This document shows, piece after piece, positions 1 to 10,353 of a stretch of DNA of 64,000 nucleotides (positions within the stretch are counted from its first letter, which is position 1; each line of letters opens with the position of its first letter). Made by a program: the position numbers and the translations under genes. Source of the stretch: Corylus avellana (lineage: Eukaryota; Streptophyta; Magnoliopsida; Fagales; Betulaceae); contig NC_081541.1 of the NCBI RefSeq assembly GCF_901000735.1, positions 39,452,446 through 39,516,445 of the forward strand. Reading direction: 5' to 3'. The notes beneath the pieces are model-generated. The model did not search any database. It saw nothing but the letters and a program-made list of their open reading frames with translations, and had not been told where the DNA came from.

Positions 1-994
1 CCCGTGAATATTTATAAATCATATTGATGAGTTAATTTATCAAACTTATATGTTTGTTAGAAGGCAAATAAGGGGAAATAGGATTTATCAAATTATCTTT
101 AAAAAAAAAAAAATTACTATTTTCTTGTTAATTGTCCATCATAACTTCATAGCTTAAGTCTGCATGTAACAAATAGTATCAAAATCAGGTTTGTAGAAAT
201 AGGCATCAAATAGGTGATTTAAGAACCATATCATTCTTGGAGGAACACAAAAGTGACTTGAAGCATTACTCTTGAAAATGAACTTTGATGTTTTTGGTTT
301 ACCAAGTGCAATCACTTCTCATTTATAAGATAAGAAACTTCATTTGACAATTTTCGTTACGAGAATAACTTTTACAAGAGCATTATCAGTAATCTCATCA
401 AATTTTACTCATCAAAATAATCAAAAGTACATTTTTCTCTATTTTAACTATTCACTTTTTTAGAGCACCCAAGTAACCTCATTATTTTAACGGATCCGGC
501 TTCTATGCAGTAGTTAGAAGCCGGATTATACTTTAGCAATCTACTTTCACTATTCGATTTAAAAATTAGTTTTTAAAGATTTGTTTATTCTAGCTTTCTC
601 TAACTATTAGAGGAGAGAGAAACCGAAAAGAAAAAGAGGGATAGAGAAACCATTTTTTATTCCATTGTTGAGTAAACAATACTCGCTATTAATAGTGAGT
701 ACTATTTACTCACAATTTTTTTTTTCTTCCATCAAATTGGTGAGGTTGAAAAAGATAGTTTTAAAGTATTTTACCAAATTGCCTAAAAAGAAAATAACAA
801 AAAAAATTATTTTTATTGAGGCTGCTAACATAAATCAGAACTTGCTCATAAGTCATAACCCTCCAAAAAATAATGAGGACAATTCTCTAATTGACGGTGA
901 GATGTAGTTTTTCTAGGTTTGGAATGAAGGATAAAGAATTTTTGTCAAAGAACAGGTAATACTTAGACGGATAAGAGAATTCTGTGGACGAAGC

Positions 995-1030
<36 letters not shown>

Positions 1031-1174
1031 TATAGAAAAGAGAATTTCAGCTAATTATAATTGGAAATTGGGTTGAAAAGAAATGGCATGGATATTTACA
1101 AAGTAAACAAACAATAAAGAAAGGAATGACTTTAAATAGCCTGGACCAGAATATTAGCGAATTATCTTTTAGAT
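1..1174. other. AT-rich intergenic DNA, no supported gene
   Basis: The stretch is AT-rich with homopolymer runs, including a long T run near 1000-1030. The only open frame of note (665-907, plus) encodes a lysine-rich low-complexity peptide with no recognisable domain, so I do not call it. A short perfect hairpin at 494-526 is listed separately. Confidence 0.6.
494..526. repeat. 12-bp perfect inverted repeat (hairpin)
   Basis: The 12-mer at 494-505 (ATCCGGCTTCTA) is the exact reverse complement of 515-526, with a 9-base loop. It is GC-rich in AT-rich surroundings. It could be the core of an old MITE, but no flanking TSD was found. Confidence 0.6.
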
Positions 1175-1728
1175 GAATAATACCCATTAATTATTGAAAA
1201 AAAGGTGGCACATAAATCAAAATCACAATGACAGAAATGCTGTTGACAATGGAGGAAGAGTAGGGACATAGATGATACTTCCATTCCACTAACAAAGATA
1301 AGAAGAAACTTAAGGTAGAAAGATGGTGTCCACAGACATCAACTGGCATGCATACATCATGCTATCCAAACAATTGCATGCAGTCTATGGCCAAACAGCT
1401 GCCACGCTGAAGATAATGTGAGCAAAAGTCTTACCACGTTATATATGGAATAATACCCATTAATTACTGAAAAAAAAGGTGGCACATAAATCAAAATCAC
1501 AATGACAGAAACGATGTTGACAATGGAGGAAGAGTAGGGACATAGATGATAGTTCCATTCCACTAACAAAGATAAGAAGAAACTTAAGGTAGAAAGATGG
1601 TGTCCACAAACATCAAGTGGCATGTATACATGATCAGCTATCCAAACGATTGCATGCAGTCTATGGCAAAACAGCTGCCACGCTGAAGATAATGTGAGCA
1701 AAAGTCTTACCACGTTATATATGGAATA
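1175..1728. repeat. Two-copy tandem repeat, 273-bp period
   Basis: A unit beginning GAATAATACCCATTAATTA occurs at 1175-1447 and again at 1448-1728. The copies differ by scattered substitutions and a small indel near 1630. A minus-strand open frame across both copies is a by-product of the repeat and is not called as a gene. Confidence 0.85.
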
Positions 1729-2928
1729 TGCCTTTCAGATAAGTGGTATAAGAGCCACAAGTTCGGTGTTTTGAATTCTGAATCCGTCAAATGTATATAT
1801 TTTGATTTAAATTAAATATTTCACTTATTTAATCTCACCTATGAAAATAAAGTTTGAACTCACTCAGAGGAAGTGTGTTAAAATATTAATTAAATGATTA
1901 AATTTACTCATTCTTATTAATTTTCTTTTTTTAAAATAATAATAATAATTTAACATGGGCTGCCCGACTTTGAACCCCAAATTGCAATTAATTCAAAGAA
2001 ACTTCTCACTTTCGGCCAAGAACAATGTGACCTACGTCTTTTTATCTTTCTTTCTATTCAATAATTCAATACGGAAAAGGAGAAAGGGGAATATGTGTAA
2101 CGCTCCCAAAATTGAATCGATTAATTCGATCTATCTTGAAAGAGTCCAGACCAATTAATTAATAACTGACTGGTAGTATCACTCGTTAACTAAAACAGAG
2201 TAAAAATATGCGAAAAGTTGAAATAGATAATTTGAGATTACTACAATCTTAAATATTCAAATGTATCATTAATTACAAACCTGGAGCCTCCGACAATATT
2301 CTATAGACATTAATAACTAACCAAGCTTCATAGTGCGAGTCATTTGCTTTGCATCTTCATCTTGGCGAACTTTCTCACTCTATACATGGGTGACTTGCTA
2401 AACCGCAAATAATTGCTTAAGTCTAGACTTTGTAAGCAAATATTACCAGTTGATTATGTAATGAGCCTAGAGGTGACTGTTTGTATAATAGGAATATATA
2501 TGAAAAATATGATTATATGATATTTTCATATATATATGAGCCAATGGCAAAAATTGGAGTGGCCAACCACTCCATTAATTTTCAATTTTTTTTTAGGGTT
2601 TAGTTTTTGAATTATTTTAAATTTTTGTGCAAAGATTGAGACAGATATTTTTGCAAATACCGTTAAATTTAAACCAACACCTTAATCTTTACATTTATTT
2701 TTTTCCTAAAGCAAATGGAGGTATTTTGGGAAACACCGTTAAAAGTGACATGTGTCAATTTTTTTAATAACATGTGAGGTGCACATGATTTTTATATAAG
2801 ATTTATTCCAACTTTGTCCTTACTATTAAAAAAACATGTATTTTCATATGTTCAAGGGACACATGTCGATTTTATAGACTAATTTAAAGGAAATTCCTCC
2901 AACCAAGTTTGAAGGAAAACTCTGTCTG
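1729..2928. other. AT-rich intergenic DNA, nothing supported
   Basis: No exon-like open stretch, RNA gene or clear element was recognised. The ORF at 1955-2158 has no family resemblance. Retroelement-flank-like wording (runs of TTAATTAAATGATTAAATTTA type) is present near 1870-1910. Confidence 0.5.
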
Positions 2929-4518
2929 TATCAAAATATGAGGTTGATAAATAAGGTATAATTGAGGGAAGAGTCATTCCATTTATCAACAAGCCATTAT
3001 CCTATTTGATAAAATGGCCTTTCCATTCATAAGCAAATCGATTCCAAATAAAAGAAAACTTTCAAATTAATTATCTTTATAACTCTAGAATGAATGTGAC
3101 AATAGACAAGTTTATATCACTACAGAAAAATTTGTTTTTGGCAGCGACATTTTGTCATTGCAAATGACTTGTAGCAACGAGAAGTCGTTGCTAATAAGTC
3201 TCCGCAAATGCATGGTCCCCATTGGTTATCAATGATGAAAATAGTCGTCCGTGATAACGTTTAATGGCATGTGAATACGAAGGTACTTATCCTCTCGATT
3301 TTCTGTCAACTCCTCTTTGCTTCAAATAATCCTACAACATAAACATTACAATTACGACAGTGCAAAGTATGATCTTGATTCAAGGATGTAAGACATGCAC
3401 ATGATAAAATTGATATGTTAAACTTGGAGGATGGATTTCACATTAAAATCATAGAGATTAATTAGTGCAGCCAATGTGCATACAATAATTCGATTATTTT
3501 CAAACACCTTTCTTGAAGCTTAAACTTTAAATAGTTTATTCAATTCAATTCAATCTAATTGAAATTATCTTTTGTTCTTCCTTTCCTTCTTTTGAGGAGA
3601 GCTTCTAAGCATGTGTTTTACCTCTTCCCTTGTTACCATAGAAAGATCTAAGCTAAGCATATCTACAACGATGTATTTAGCAGTTAAAATAACCTCAGCA
3701 CACTTATCAAAGCACTGCACATTAATTTAACCAACTGTCACCAAAGAACATAATGATCCATCTAACACAGAATATATAATGGACACAAACCTTAATCAAG
3801 GGAACAACCAGGATTAGCAACTAGGCGAGCACTTTTGACTTCCTCTCTAAAAAGCTCTGTCAAACCATAGACAGCTTCTTTCTGCATCCAGGTAATGAAT
3901 TAATCACTTACTTGAAGAATAAAGCAAAGAGGTAAAAAATAAAATAAACCTAGAATGTTGATGCCAAAGTTTATTGGTTTAAAATGCATTGGCGGGGGGA
4001 TAAATATTGCCAATGCAAAGTTTACTGCAAAAAGATCAGCAATCTTCAAAAGATCACCAATTAGGCCTAATTGGGAAGGGGTTTTATGATTTCCTGTGAA
4101 TTAACACATAATCATACAAATTAGTAAAAAAGAGATAAAAGACTAAGAAATGCATCCAAGACAGATTATAAAATAGATAGGAAGCTGGGAAGAAGATGGA
4201 AACAGGGCACAATGAGAATTGTCTACATTGGATAAATTATATTAAACAGACTAATAAAACAAACTGCTGAAACTAACTCACTAACAAAGTTTTGCTACTT
4301 GGAGTCTTGGAACCATAGATGTCTTGAAGAGGCCAAACCATAAGGCAGAGATGCCAACCAGCAATGCCATATTCTTCACAATGTGCTTCATAGATCTATG
4401 ATAAAGGCTGAGGCATGAAAACAACACAGAATACTATCAGAGCAAAAACACAGTTGTGGCAACAGCTCTGATGCTTAAGAGCAGATATTGCTTGACAAGA
4501 AATAACTAAGAAATCTCG
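2929..4518. repeat. Segmental duplication, copy 1 (direct partner 14783-16581)
   Basis: The sequence from about 2929 to 4518 matches 14783-16581 nearly base for base in the same orientation, with scattered substitutions and indels. Copy 2 carries an extra block of roughly 190 bp around 15830-16023. Both copies carry the same minus-strand exon remnants. The two copies lie on opposite sides of CNL locus 1. Confidence 0.9.
3797..4090 (-). pseudogene. N-acetyl-gamma-glutamyl-phosphate reductase (argC-like) remnant, copy 1
   Basis: Two minus-strand exon remnants are readable. The upstream one, about 4020-4090, gives a peptide with KIADLFAVNFALAIF. The downstream one, about 3797-3882, reads [20 protein letters not shown] followed by VANPGC. 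In plastid AGPR (arginine biosynthesis, NADPH-dependent reduction of N-acetylglutamyl-phosphate) the NPGC cysteine is the catalytic residue and these peptides flank it in that order. Here the reading breaks right after NPGC, the first exon is degenerate, and no other argC exon was found. It is a non-functional fragment. Further minus-strand coding-like stretches at about 3590-3730 and 4270-4400 belong to the same duplicated block but were not identified. Confidence 0.7.
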
Positions 4519-4956
4519 AGTTCTAAGCGGAAAAAAACAATATATGGCAACACAAAACTACTCAAGATCTATACAAAGGCACATAACCTTCACTAACTTA
4601 ATAGAACAAAAGACTAGTACTCTAACAACCCCCATAGGAGTCGCATACTCTTGAAACTCTATAGGAGCCAGAACCCTTGGTTAGTAGGCCTACCAACATA
4701 TGTTCTGTGGGAGTATGTATAACACAAATGTGAAATTTATCTAAGTTTTTCTCTAACATACTAATATTTTTATGTCAATATACTTATATTGCACGGAGCT
4801 CCTAATGTTCTAAGAGAATTAAAGAAACTACTACATAATTAACACAAAATATCTCCACTATATATATACAGCAAAAGGATCATGGTAGTTGGAAGCAACT
4901 ATAGTAGATTTTTTTTTTTATTGTTTCTTTATTGTTTCTTTACTCTTCTCGTAATT

Positions 4957-5127
4957 GGATAAAGATCATCTTCATTTCATTTGAAATGGAGAGTATCTAT
5001 TTAGTGTATTTGGAAGGGTAATATTGTCCTTATCTTTTGTGGGGCAAATTTTTTGGACAAGTTTGTCCTCTTAAATGCACTAAATGAATACACTCCATTT
5101 CATTTGAAATGGAGAGAATCTGTTTCC
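4957..5127. mobile_element. MITE-like element with long terminal inverted repeats
   Basis: The left end (GGATAAAGATCATCTTCATTTC) is an imperfect reverse complement of the right end (GAGAGAATCTGTTTCCC). Near-identical copies of CATTTCATTTGAAATGGAGAG lie in both arms. The arms resemble those of the element at 23747-23917, so these are probably two members of one family. No clean TSD was found. Confidence 0.5.
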
Positions 5128-6632
5128 CTCGTAGTTGGAAGCCACCATATAAGAAATCATGAAGAATTGTATTCTCTTCAAATTTCATCAAGTTATCCAC
5201 TATAAACTTTATGCCAAAAGAAATGTTTTAAATTTGACAAGTGACTTGTGTTGCCACTCATGGCCCAAAAGAAACTTTTATTCTAGTCACGTATGAATAT
5301 AAATCAGGCATTTATATTGAACAGTTTTAGAAATTACTTAAAAGGAAAAAAAAAAAATTATTGGGCCCAAGAAGGAGTCAGATCATTGTATGATATATAC
5401 ATTAGAAATTTTGGTTCATGACTAGCCAAAGAGCTTTTAGTTATAGGCAATACTTAATAGAATTTTCTGCCACCAATGGGGAAAAAAAGTGATACATAGG
5501 ATAGAACCACGTTCATATCTGGCAAAATGCAAAGCAAATATTTCAGATAAAGATAGAAAAATAAGATTACCCTAAACTTAAAGATGTAAAGATGATTTGA
5601 TGATACAACAAACAGACCCTTGAAGTTTCTCTATACTCGTTTTAGATATTATTTTTTATTCTTTCTTTATTCTCATGGTAGTTGGAAGCCACTATAGGAG
5701 AAATCATGAAGAATTGTATTCTCTACGGATTTCATTGAGTTTTCCAGATTTTGCAACCACAGAAAAATTATATTCATATTTAATGTATTACTTCCACAAA
5801 TTTCAAGTGACCGGTTCATAAAGTTCAAGCATTCATAACATGATTGGTACTTGTTCCGTTGCCAGCAATGCTCAAGATATAACTTTATTTTACAATTGGG
5901 TTAATTTTTTTTTTTTTAAGGGGAAGGCGATTCTACAAGGCACCAATCCCTTGCATAATTTTGAACAAAATTTACAAGCTATTTGAATACACTTAAGAGT
6001 TGAACAGGTGTTTATCAACAATATGCGGAATTAAAAATTAATAATCATGCAAGCATCACCAATTATATATATAAGTGCAGTAAATCAATAGAATCAATGG
6101 ACACAGATATTTGGTTACGAAGTAAAAACGTTTTGAAAAATTCTTCAAAAGTAAAACCATTACGGGCACTCCACTAGAAAAATGAGAAACTACACAATTT
6201 CAATACTTACAAAACTTTTGCAAATGACAATTCTGTGTACTAAACAAGTGACCCACTTGTCCACTACCGCAGTAGTTCTCCCATAACCTTTGGAACGTTT
6301 CTTTCATGTGATCTCTTTCACCAGAACTTCAATAGGCTTCATGCATTGTTCATGATATGTGGATGAAGGCACAACCTATAACTCAGCTCTAAGAGAGAAA
6401 GCTCTTTAATGGTCTAGATTTCTAAAGCTCTCTTAGCACACCTATTCTCACATAGAATCTATATCTATTTCGTGCTTAGCAGTTTCCAATATATAGACTA
6501 CAAGAGTCCCAAGTCTAATAGAATAGAAACTATGAAAATAAAACTGCAGAATTTAGTCAGTGTCCGGATGAGGTCCTTTCTCGGTCGGACGCACTAGATC
6601 ACGTTTTCTTACCCGGCGTGTCTAGACCACTT

Positions 6633-6810
6633 GCAGACGAGTGTCTCTGTAAGTCTGAAAAACCATCTTGTTCGGAAGAGCTTCAGACGACATTGCAAAA
6701 GAGCGTCTTGGTGGATCTGGAATTGATGTCTCGTCCGGATGTGCTTCAGACACTAACGCAGACGAACGTCTCTGTGAATTTGAAATTTGTACCTCGTCTG
6801 AACGCACTAT
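6633..6810. repeat. CpG-rich tandem repeat, 62-63-bp period
   Basis: Units begin at 6633, 6695 and 6758 with GCAGACGAGTGTCTCTG-like starts and contain recurring TTCGTCCGGA/CTTCAGAC words. The composition (many CpGs) stands out from the AT-rich neighbourhood. Overlapping open frames on both strands arise from the repeat and are not called as genes. A degenerate inverted copy lies near 35140-35340. Confidence 0.75.
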
Positions 6811-7156
6811 AGACGGGAATATAGATAAGCCGGCCTATTTTGTCACTGAATTGGACAATTCAAAAACTAACAATAACAAAGACGATATATCAAACCATGT
6901 ATAGAAGTCCAGAGAACATGTGTGATCAGCTCACAAGAACTTTACACTGCTGTCTGTCGACCATCCTTTGCTACTTATCATCATGATATGATTGTAAGAA
7001 GAAAACAAGATCATCGGTAAGATACCGACATCCAGCAAAACAGTCTTCCCATAATTAAAAGAGGCATTACTTTATCATCTACATAATCTCACAACAGTAT
7101 TACTTGGACATCTCCTATCATGAACTAATAGGTACCTATTAGTTCAAGATAGGTAT

Positions 7157-7350
7157 ATGAGTTACTTTATTGAAGCCATAAGGTGATCAATATATAAATA
7201 AAGACTATCTTTATTCTTTTTAAGGCAAGCGTGATGTGGGAACTTCCAGGGATATGAGTTACTTTATTGAAGCTATAAGGTGATCAATATCTAAATAAAG
7301 ACTATCTTTATTCTTTTTAAGGCAAGCGTGATGTGAGAACTTCCTAAAAC
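7157..7350. repeat. Two-copy tandem repeat, 97-bp period
   Basis: The unit at 7157-7253, starting ATGAGTTACTTTATTGAAG, is repeated at 7254-7350 with only a few substitutions. Confidence 0.9.
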
Positions 7351-7601
7351 CAATTTCATGCCAATTTCCCCCACATCCAAACACTGGTTCGAGTTAAACA
7401 TGTTTTTTCAGGTTTACCTGTGCACTGAGAAAATGAGGAACCTGGCTCTTTTGAATCAACTAATTAATCGTTTACAGGATAATAAATTTTCCATAGTAGA
7501 ATGGTCAACGCTGACCTGCAAACAAATATAAGAACAGTTTCCATTGATAGATACTATGCAGAAATCAATTTTGATCATGTTGGATCATGGGTAAAAATTT
7601 A

Positions 7602-7771
7602 GAGAAATGCTACACATCCAAATTTGTTTTCCAAAATTTGGTTCCCAAATGATGTGTCACCATCTCATGAGTTGGTGACACACTTCCCAAAATAATAAAT
7701 CTCATAAGATGGTGACACATCATTTGGGAATCAACTTTTGGGAAATAAATTTGGGATGTGCAGCACTCCTC
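7602..7771. mobile_element. Mutator-type MITE with 9-bp TSD
   Basis: The element is 170 bp and almost wholly palindromic. The left end GAGAAATGCTACACATCC is complementary to the right end, which reads GAGGAGTGCTGCACATCC on the minus strand. It is bracketed by a perfect 9-bp duplication, AAAAATTTA at 7593-7601 and 7772-7780. A 9-bp TSD is the hallmark of Mutator-like elements. No coding capacity. Confidence 0.88.
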
Positions 7772-8119
7772 AAAAATTTAAGGTATGATTTAACTCTACA
7801 ATTAATGGGATTTAGAAGAATAATTAAGACCATCATTTAAGACAAGTGGATGGCATTTAGATGTCATAAGTAAATTTGATCAACGGTATATTTTTTTTCA
7901 TCCAAAGAGCCTCCCATTTAGACGTCTTCATGCGTACAGGGGAAAAGAGGAAACTTGTGTGATTGCATTTTCACCTGAAATAACACAGAAGCTATTGTTT
8001 ATTCATGAGTGTGCTTCTACATCAATGAAACTTGTGTGATGAATATACAAATGCCCAAAAATGAAATGGCGAGAGAAGCTTGCCGATGAGTGAGGCTATA
8101 AAATCTTTGTTGCAGGGGG

Positions 8120-8320
8120 TATTTTGAGGGAACTCAAGAGATTTTTGCGAAAAATGGTATTTGGCAAGCTCGCCAATTCTTCAATCCCAACAATTAGGAA
8201 CTATATGCTTGGCTTCATGTTGCTGCTTTTCTTGTGGTATGCTTCGACATTCTTCAGCTACATCGCCCTGTATGGCCATAATGTTAATATTGCTAGTAAA
8301 ACTCTCCTTTTCTAAGAAGA
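8120..8320 (+). repeat. Repeated exon-like segment, unidentified
   Basis: An open reading (8124-8315) with a hydrophobic run (LGFMLLLFLWYASTFF) lies here. The same DNA recurs, more decayed, at about 9120-9330 (plus) and as inverted copies at about 31590-31790 and 63660-63880. Stops and indels in the other copies argue against a maintained gene. I do not recognise the family. It is part of the 3'-flank module that accompanies several CNL loci. Confidence 0.4.
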
Positions 8321-9028
8321 AAGATCTCACACAGCATTGATGAGGATGATAAGAAATTAACAAACAACTCCAGAAACAATAGGTCTTCAACAACCTCTAT
8401 TTCATACTATATTGTACATGACTCAGGAGTAATACCAAAACAATGACCCCAGTTTCAGCAAAGATGACACATTTTGTAGAAGTTCCTTGCTATCTCCTCA
8501 GTTTCAAATCACAATTGCAAGTATAAATGCTTTTAAGATTCAAATTTGGTACTTTGAATGATAGTAGAGGACCATGGAGGAGAGAGTCTAAAACAGAGGA
8601 AAACAAGTATAAAACCTGCAAATGTTGTGAGCAGCACACTAAATCAGCCTGATGGCACTCAACTATAAATGAGAGTGCACTATTCAATTCCACCTAAAGC
8701 CTAAACTGAACTCCCTCCACATCATGAGAGTGCATCTTTCATTGCAATCCCATCACAGACCGAAGAAGACCCACGAAAACTAGACACTCTCCCAGATCAA
8801 CCAAACCTGAGATTGACACCAAAACCCCAAAAGCATGAGAAACCCAGATCAACAAAACCTGAGATTCAGACCAAGATTCAACCCGTAAAGGACAACAATC
8901 AAACAATCAAACCAAGATTCAACCCAAAAGACTTGAGATGAGAGATTGAGAGAAACCTGAACAATCAAACCCAAAAATGGTGTTTGGCAAGCTCGTTAGG
9001 AATGCTCCAAGTCAAAGGCTAGAAAGAG

Positions 9029-9125
9029 AACTGGAGCAGACCACCAATTTTGATAATGTCCGAAGATTAGTCAGTTTTTCCAATCCACATATTCCACATG
9101 GCATATAAATCAAAGCCTCACTTGT
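9029..9125 (-). pseudogene. LRR relic of a CNL gene
   Basis: On the minus strand the segment reads like the LRR stretch found in all the receptors here (YMP-type followed by LTNL-type and LSK-type segments). It is heavily shortened and bounded by unrelated sequence. The same relic appears on the plus strand at the right edge of the window (63905-64000), inside the same flank module. It marks an older receptor lost from this position. Confidence 0.6.
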
Positions 9126-9511
9126 AATTTTATAATGTCACTCGCCAATTCTTCAATCACAACAATTAGGAACAATATGTTTGGCTTCAAATGAGATCAT
9201 GTAGCTCTCGGATCAAATTCAATAAGGAACAATGTTTGGCTTCATGCTGCTGCTTTTGTTGTGGTATGCTTCAACATTCTTCTGCTACTTTTTTCCCTGT
9301 ATGGCCATACTGTTAATATTGACCAGGATGATAAGAACTTAGCAATATCATGAATAGATGAAAAAACCATGTTAAAGGATTGAATTAACACTTAGCCAAA
9401 GAAAGTCCCAATCACTGACAAGTAAGTTTTATTTTCATTGAAAGAAGTTCAAGGTTAACAAGACTTGAAGTGTACATTGCCTCTGTACCTAACATGTTAA
9501 ATAAAGTGAAA

Positions 9512-9640
9512 TCACAACTGTATCATAATTTCACTACGAAAACTTTTTAATTCAAAGTGCCAGCCAAGAACATGTTGTGTCTCAATGGAAATTGAAATTG
9601 GTTGAAAAGCTCTCCATAATTTTGGTGAAACATCAACGTC
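9512..9640 (-). pseudogene. Terminal-exon-like relic, family unknown
   Basis: The minus strand encodes DVSPKLWRAFQPISIS followed by HVLGWHFELKSF. The copy behind locus E (63350-63470, plus) reads almost the same and is preceded by a splice-acceptor-like CCACAG and closed by TGA. A third copy (about 31275-31380, plus) has a stop in place of a tryptophan. The V-L-G-W-x-F ending is loosely like the C-terminal strand of legume-type lectin domains, but the rest does not fit well enough for a call. Confidence 0.35.
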
Positions 9641-10353
9641 AGTGTTGTGAAAAAATAAAAAATGAAAATCACAATAATATATATATATACACACACACAC
9701 ACTTGATTGTGGATGGATAAATCTGAGTAATCTCAACAATTTAGAATCTAGTCAAAATTCATAATCTTTCCAGTCTACCGAATCAACCGAAAGAGAGTGA
9801 AAGAGAGAGTAGTGGTTAGATGAAGGCCACATTATCTAAGTTTCAGCACCAAGAAAAGCTACCAATATACACAAACAATTAAGTAAATCACCAAATTGAA
9901 AATAAACAAATATAAAACCTGCAAATGTTGCAAGCAGCACACTAAATCAACCTTATTGGTCTTCTCTTGTAAATCTATCTTTATAGTTTGCTGTGAAATA
10001 ATAATAATAATAATAACAATAATAATAATAATATCTTGAGTTCTAAGCTGAAAAGGAAAATAAAACCTGATAAAAGAAACAAGATCCCTCCTCTCCATAT
10101 GGGGCTAACTTAAGTAAAGACAACAGTCACCAGATACAGCAAAAAGTTGTCACAAACAACAAGGTTTTGATAAAGAAGAAAGTAGGCCAACAGGTAAACA
10201 ATTAACTTGGCTCTATATTTCTAGAGTCGATGTTGGATATCTTCCAACTAGCAGATGTAGTATTCCGTCACTACAACCCAATAAATCATAGCAGTAGAGC
10301 TATCAAAACAAATACTAGAAATCTTGATCAAGATAAAATGATGAGCAATATAC

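Larger units (their letters stand above)
5880..7520. repeat. Large inverted-repeat copy (partner about 34690-36300)
   Basis: Several stretches are reverse complements of the 34.7-36.3 kb region. Examples are the block near 6900-6960 versus 35020-35060, the GAGGTCCTTTCTCG block at 6570 versus 35390, and the block with CAATCCCTTGCATAATTTTG near 5945 versus 36030. The copies are diverged with indels. The segment contains CpG-rich tandem units and a 97-bp tandem repeat, listed separately. The region near 5990-6330 resembles a retroelement LTR, but no LTR pair or TSD could be defined. Confidence 0.7.
8380..10130 (-). repeat. 3'-flank module of CNL locus 1
   Basis: Reading on the minus strand away from locus 1, this region matches the downstream flanks of loci B (about 31080-32110), F (about 33840-34340), C (about 36770-37330, minus) and E (about 63110-64000). 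Landmarks are the block around 9850-9890 (AAAAGCTACCAATATACA), the terminal-exon-like segment at 9512-9640, and the 8480-8590 block. It also holds (AC)n near 9690 and an AAT microsatellite near 10000-10032. No intact gene. Confidence 0.75.

Noticed and set aside
665..907. 80-residue open frame on the plus strand
   Set aside because: Low-complexity Lys/Ile-rich peptide in AT-rich DNA, no domain, no splice or codon evidence.
1357..1713. 118-residue minus-strand frame with an internal repeat
   Set aside because: The protein repeat only mirrors the 273-bp DNA tandem repeat.
6618..6904. Overlapping small ORFs on both strands in CpG-rich DNA
   Set aside because: They follow from the 62-63-bp tandem units lacking stops by chance; neither strand shows a known family.
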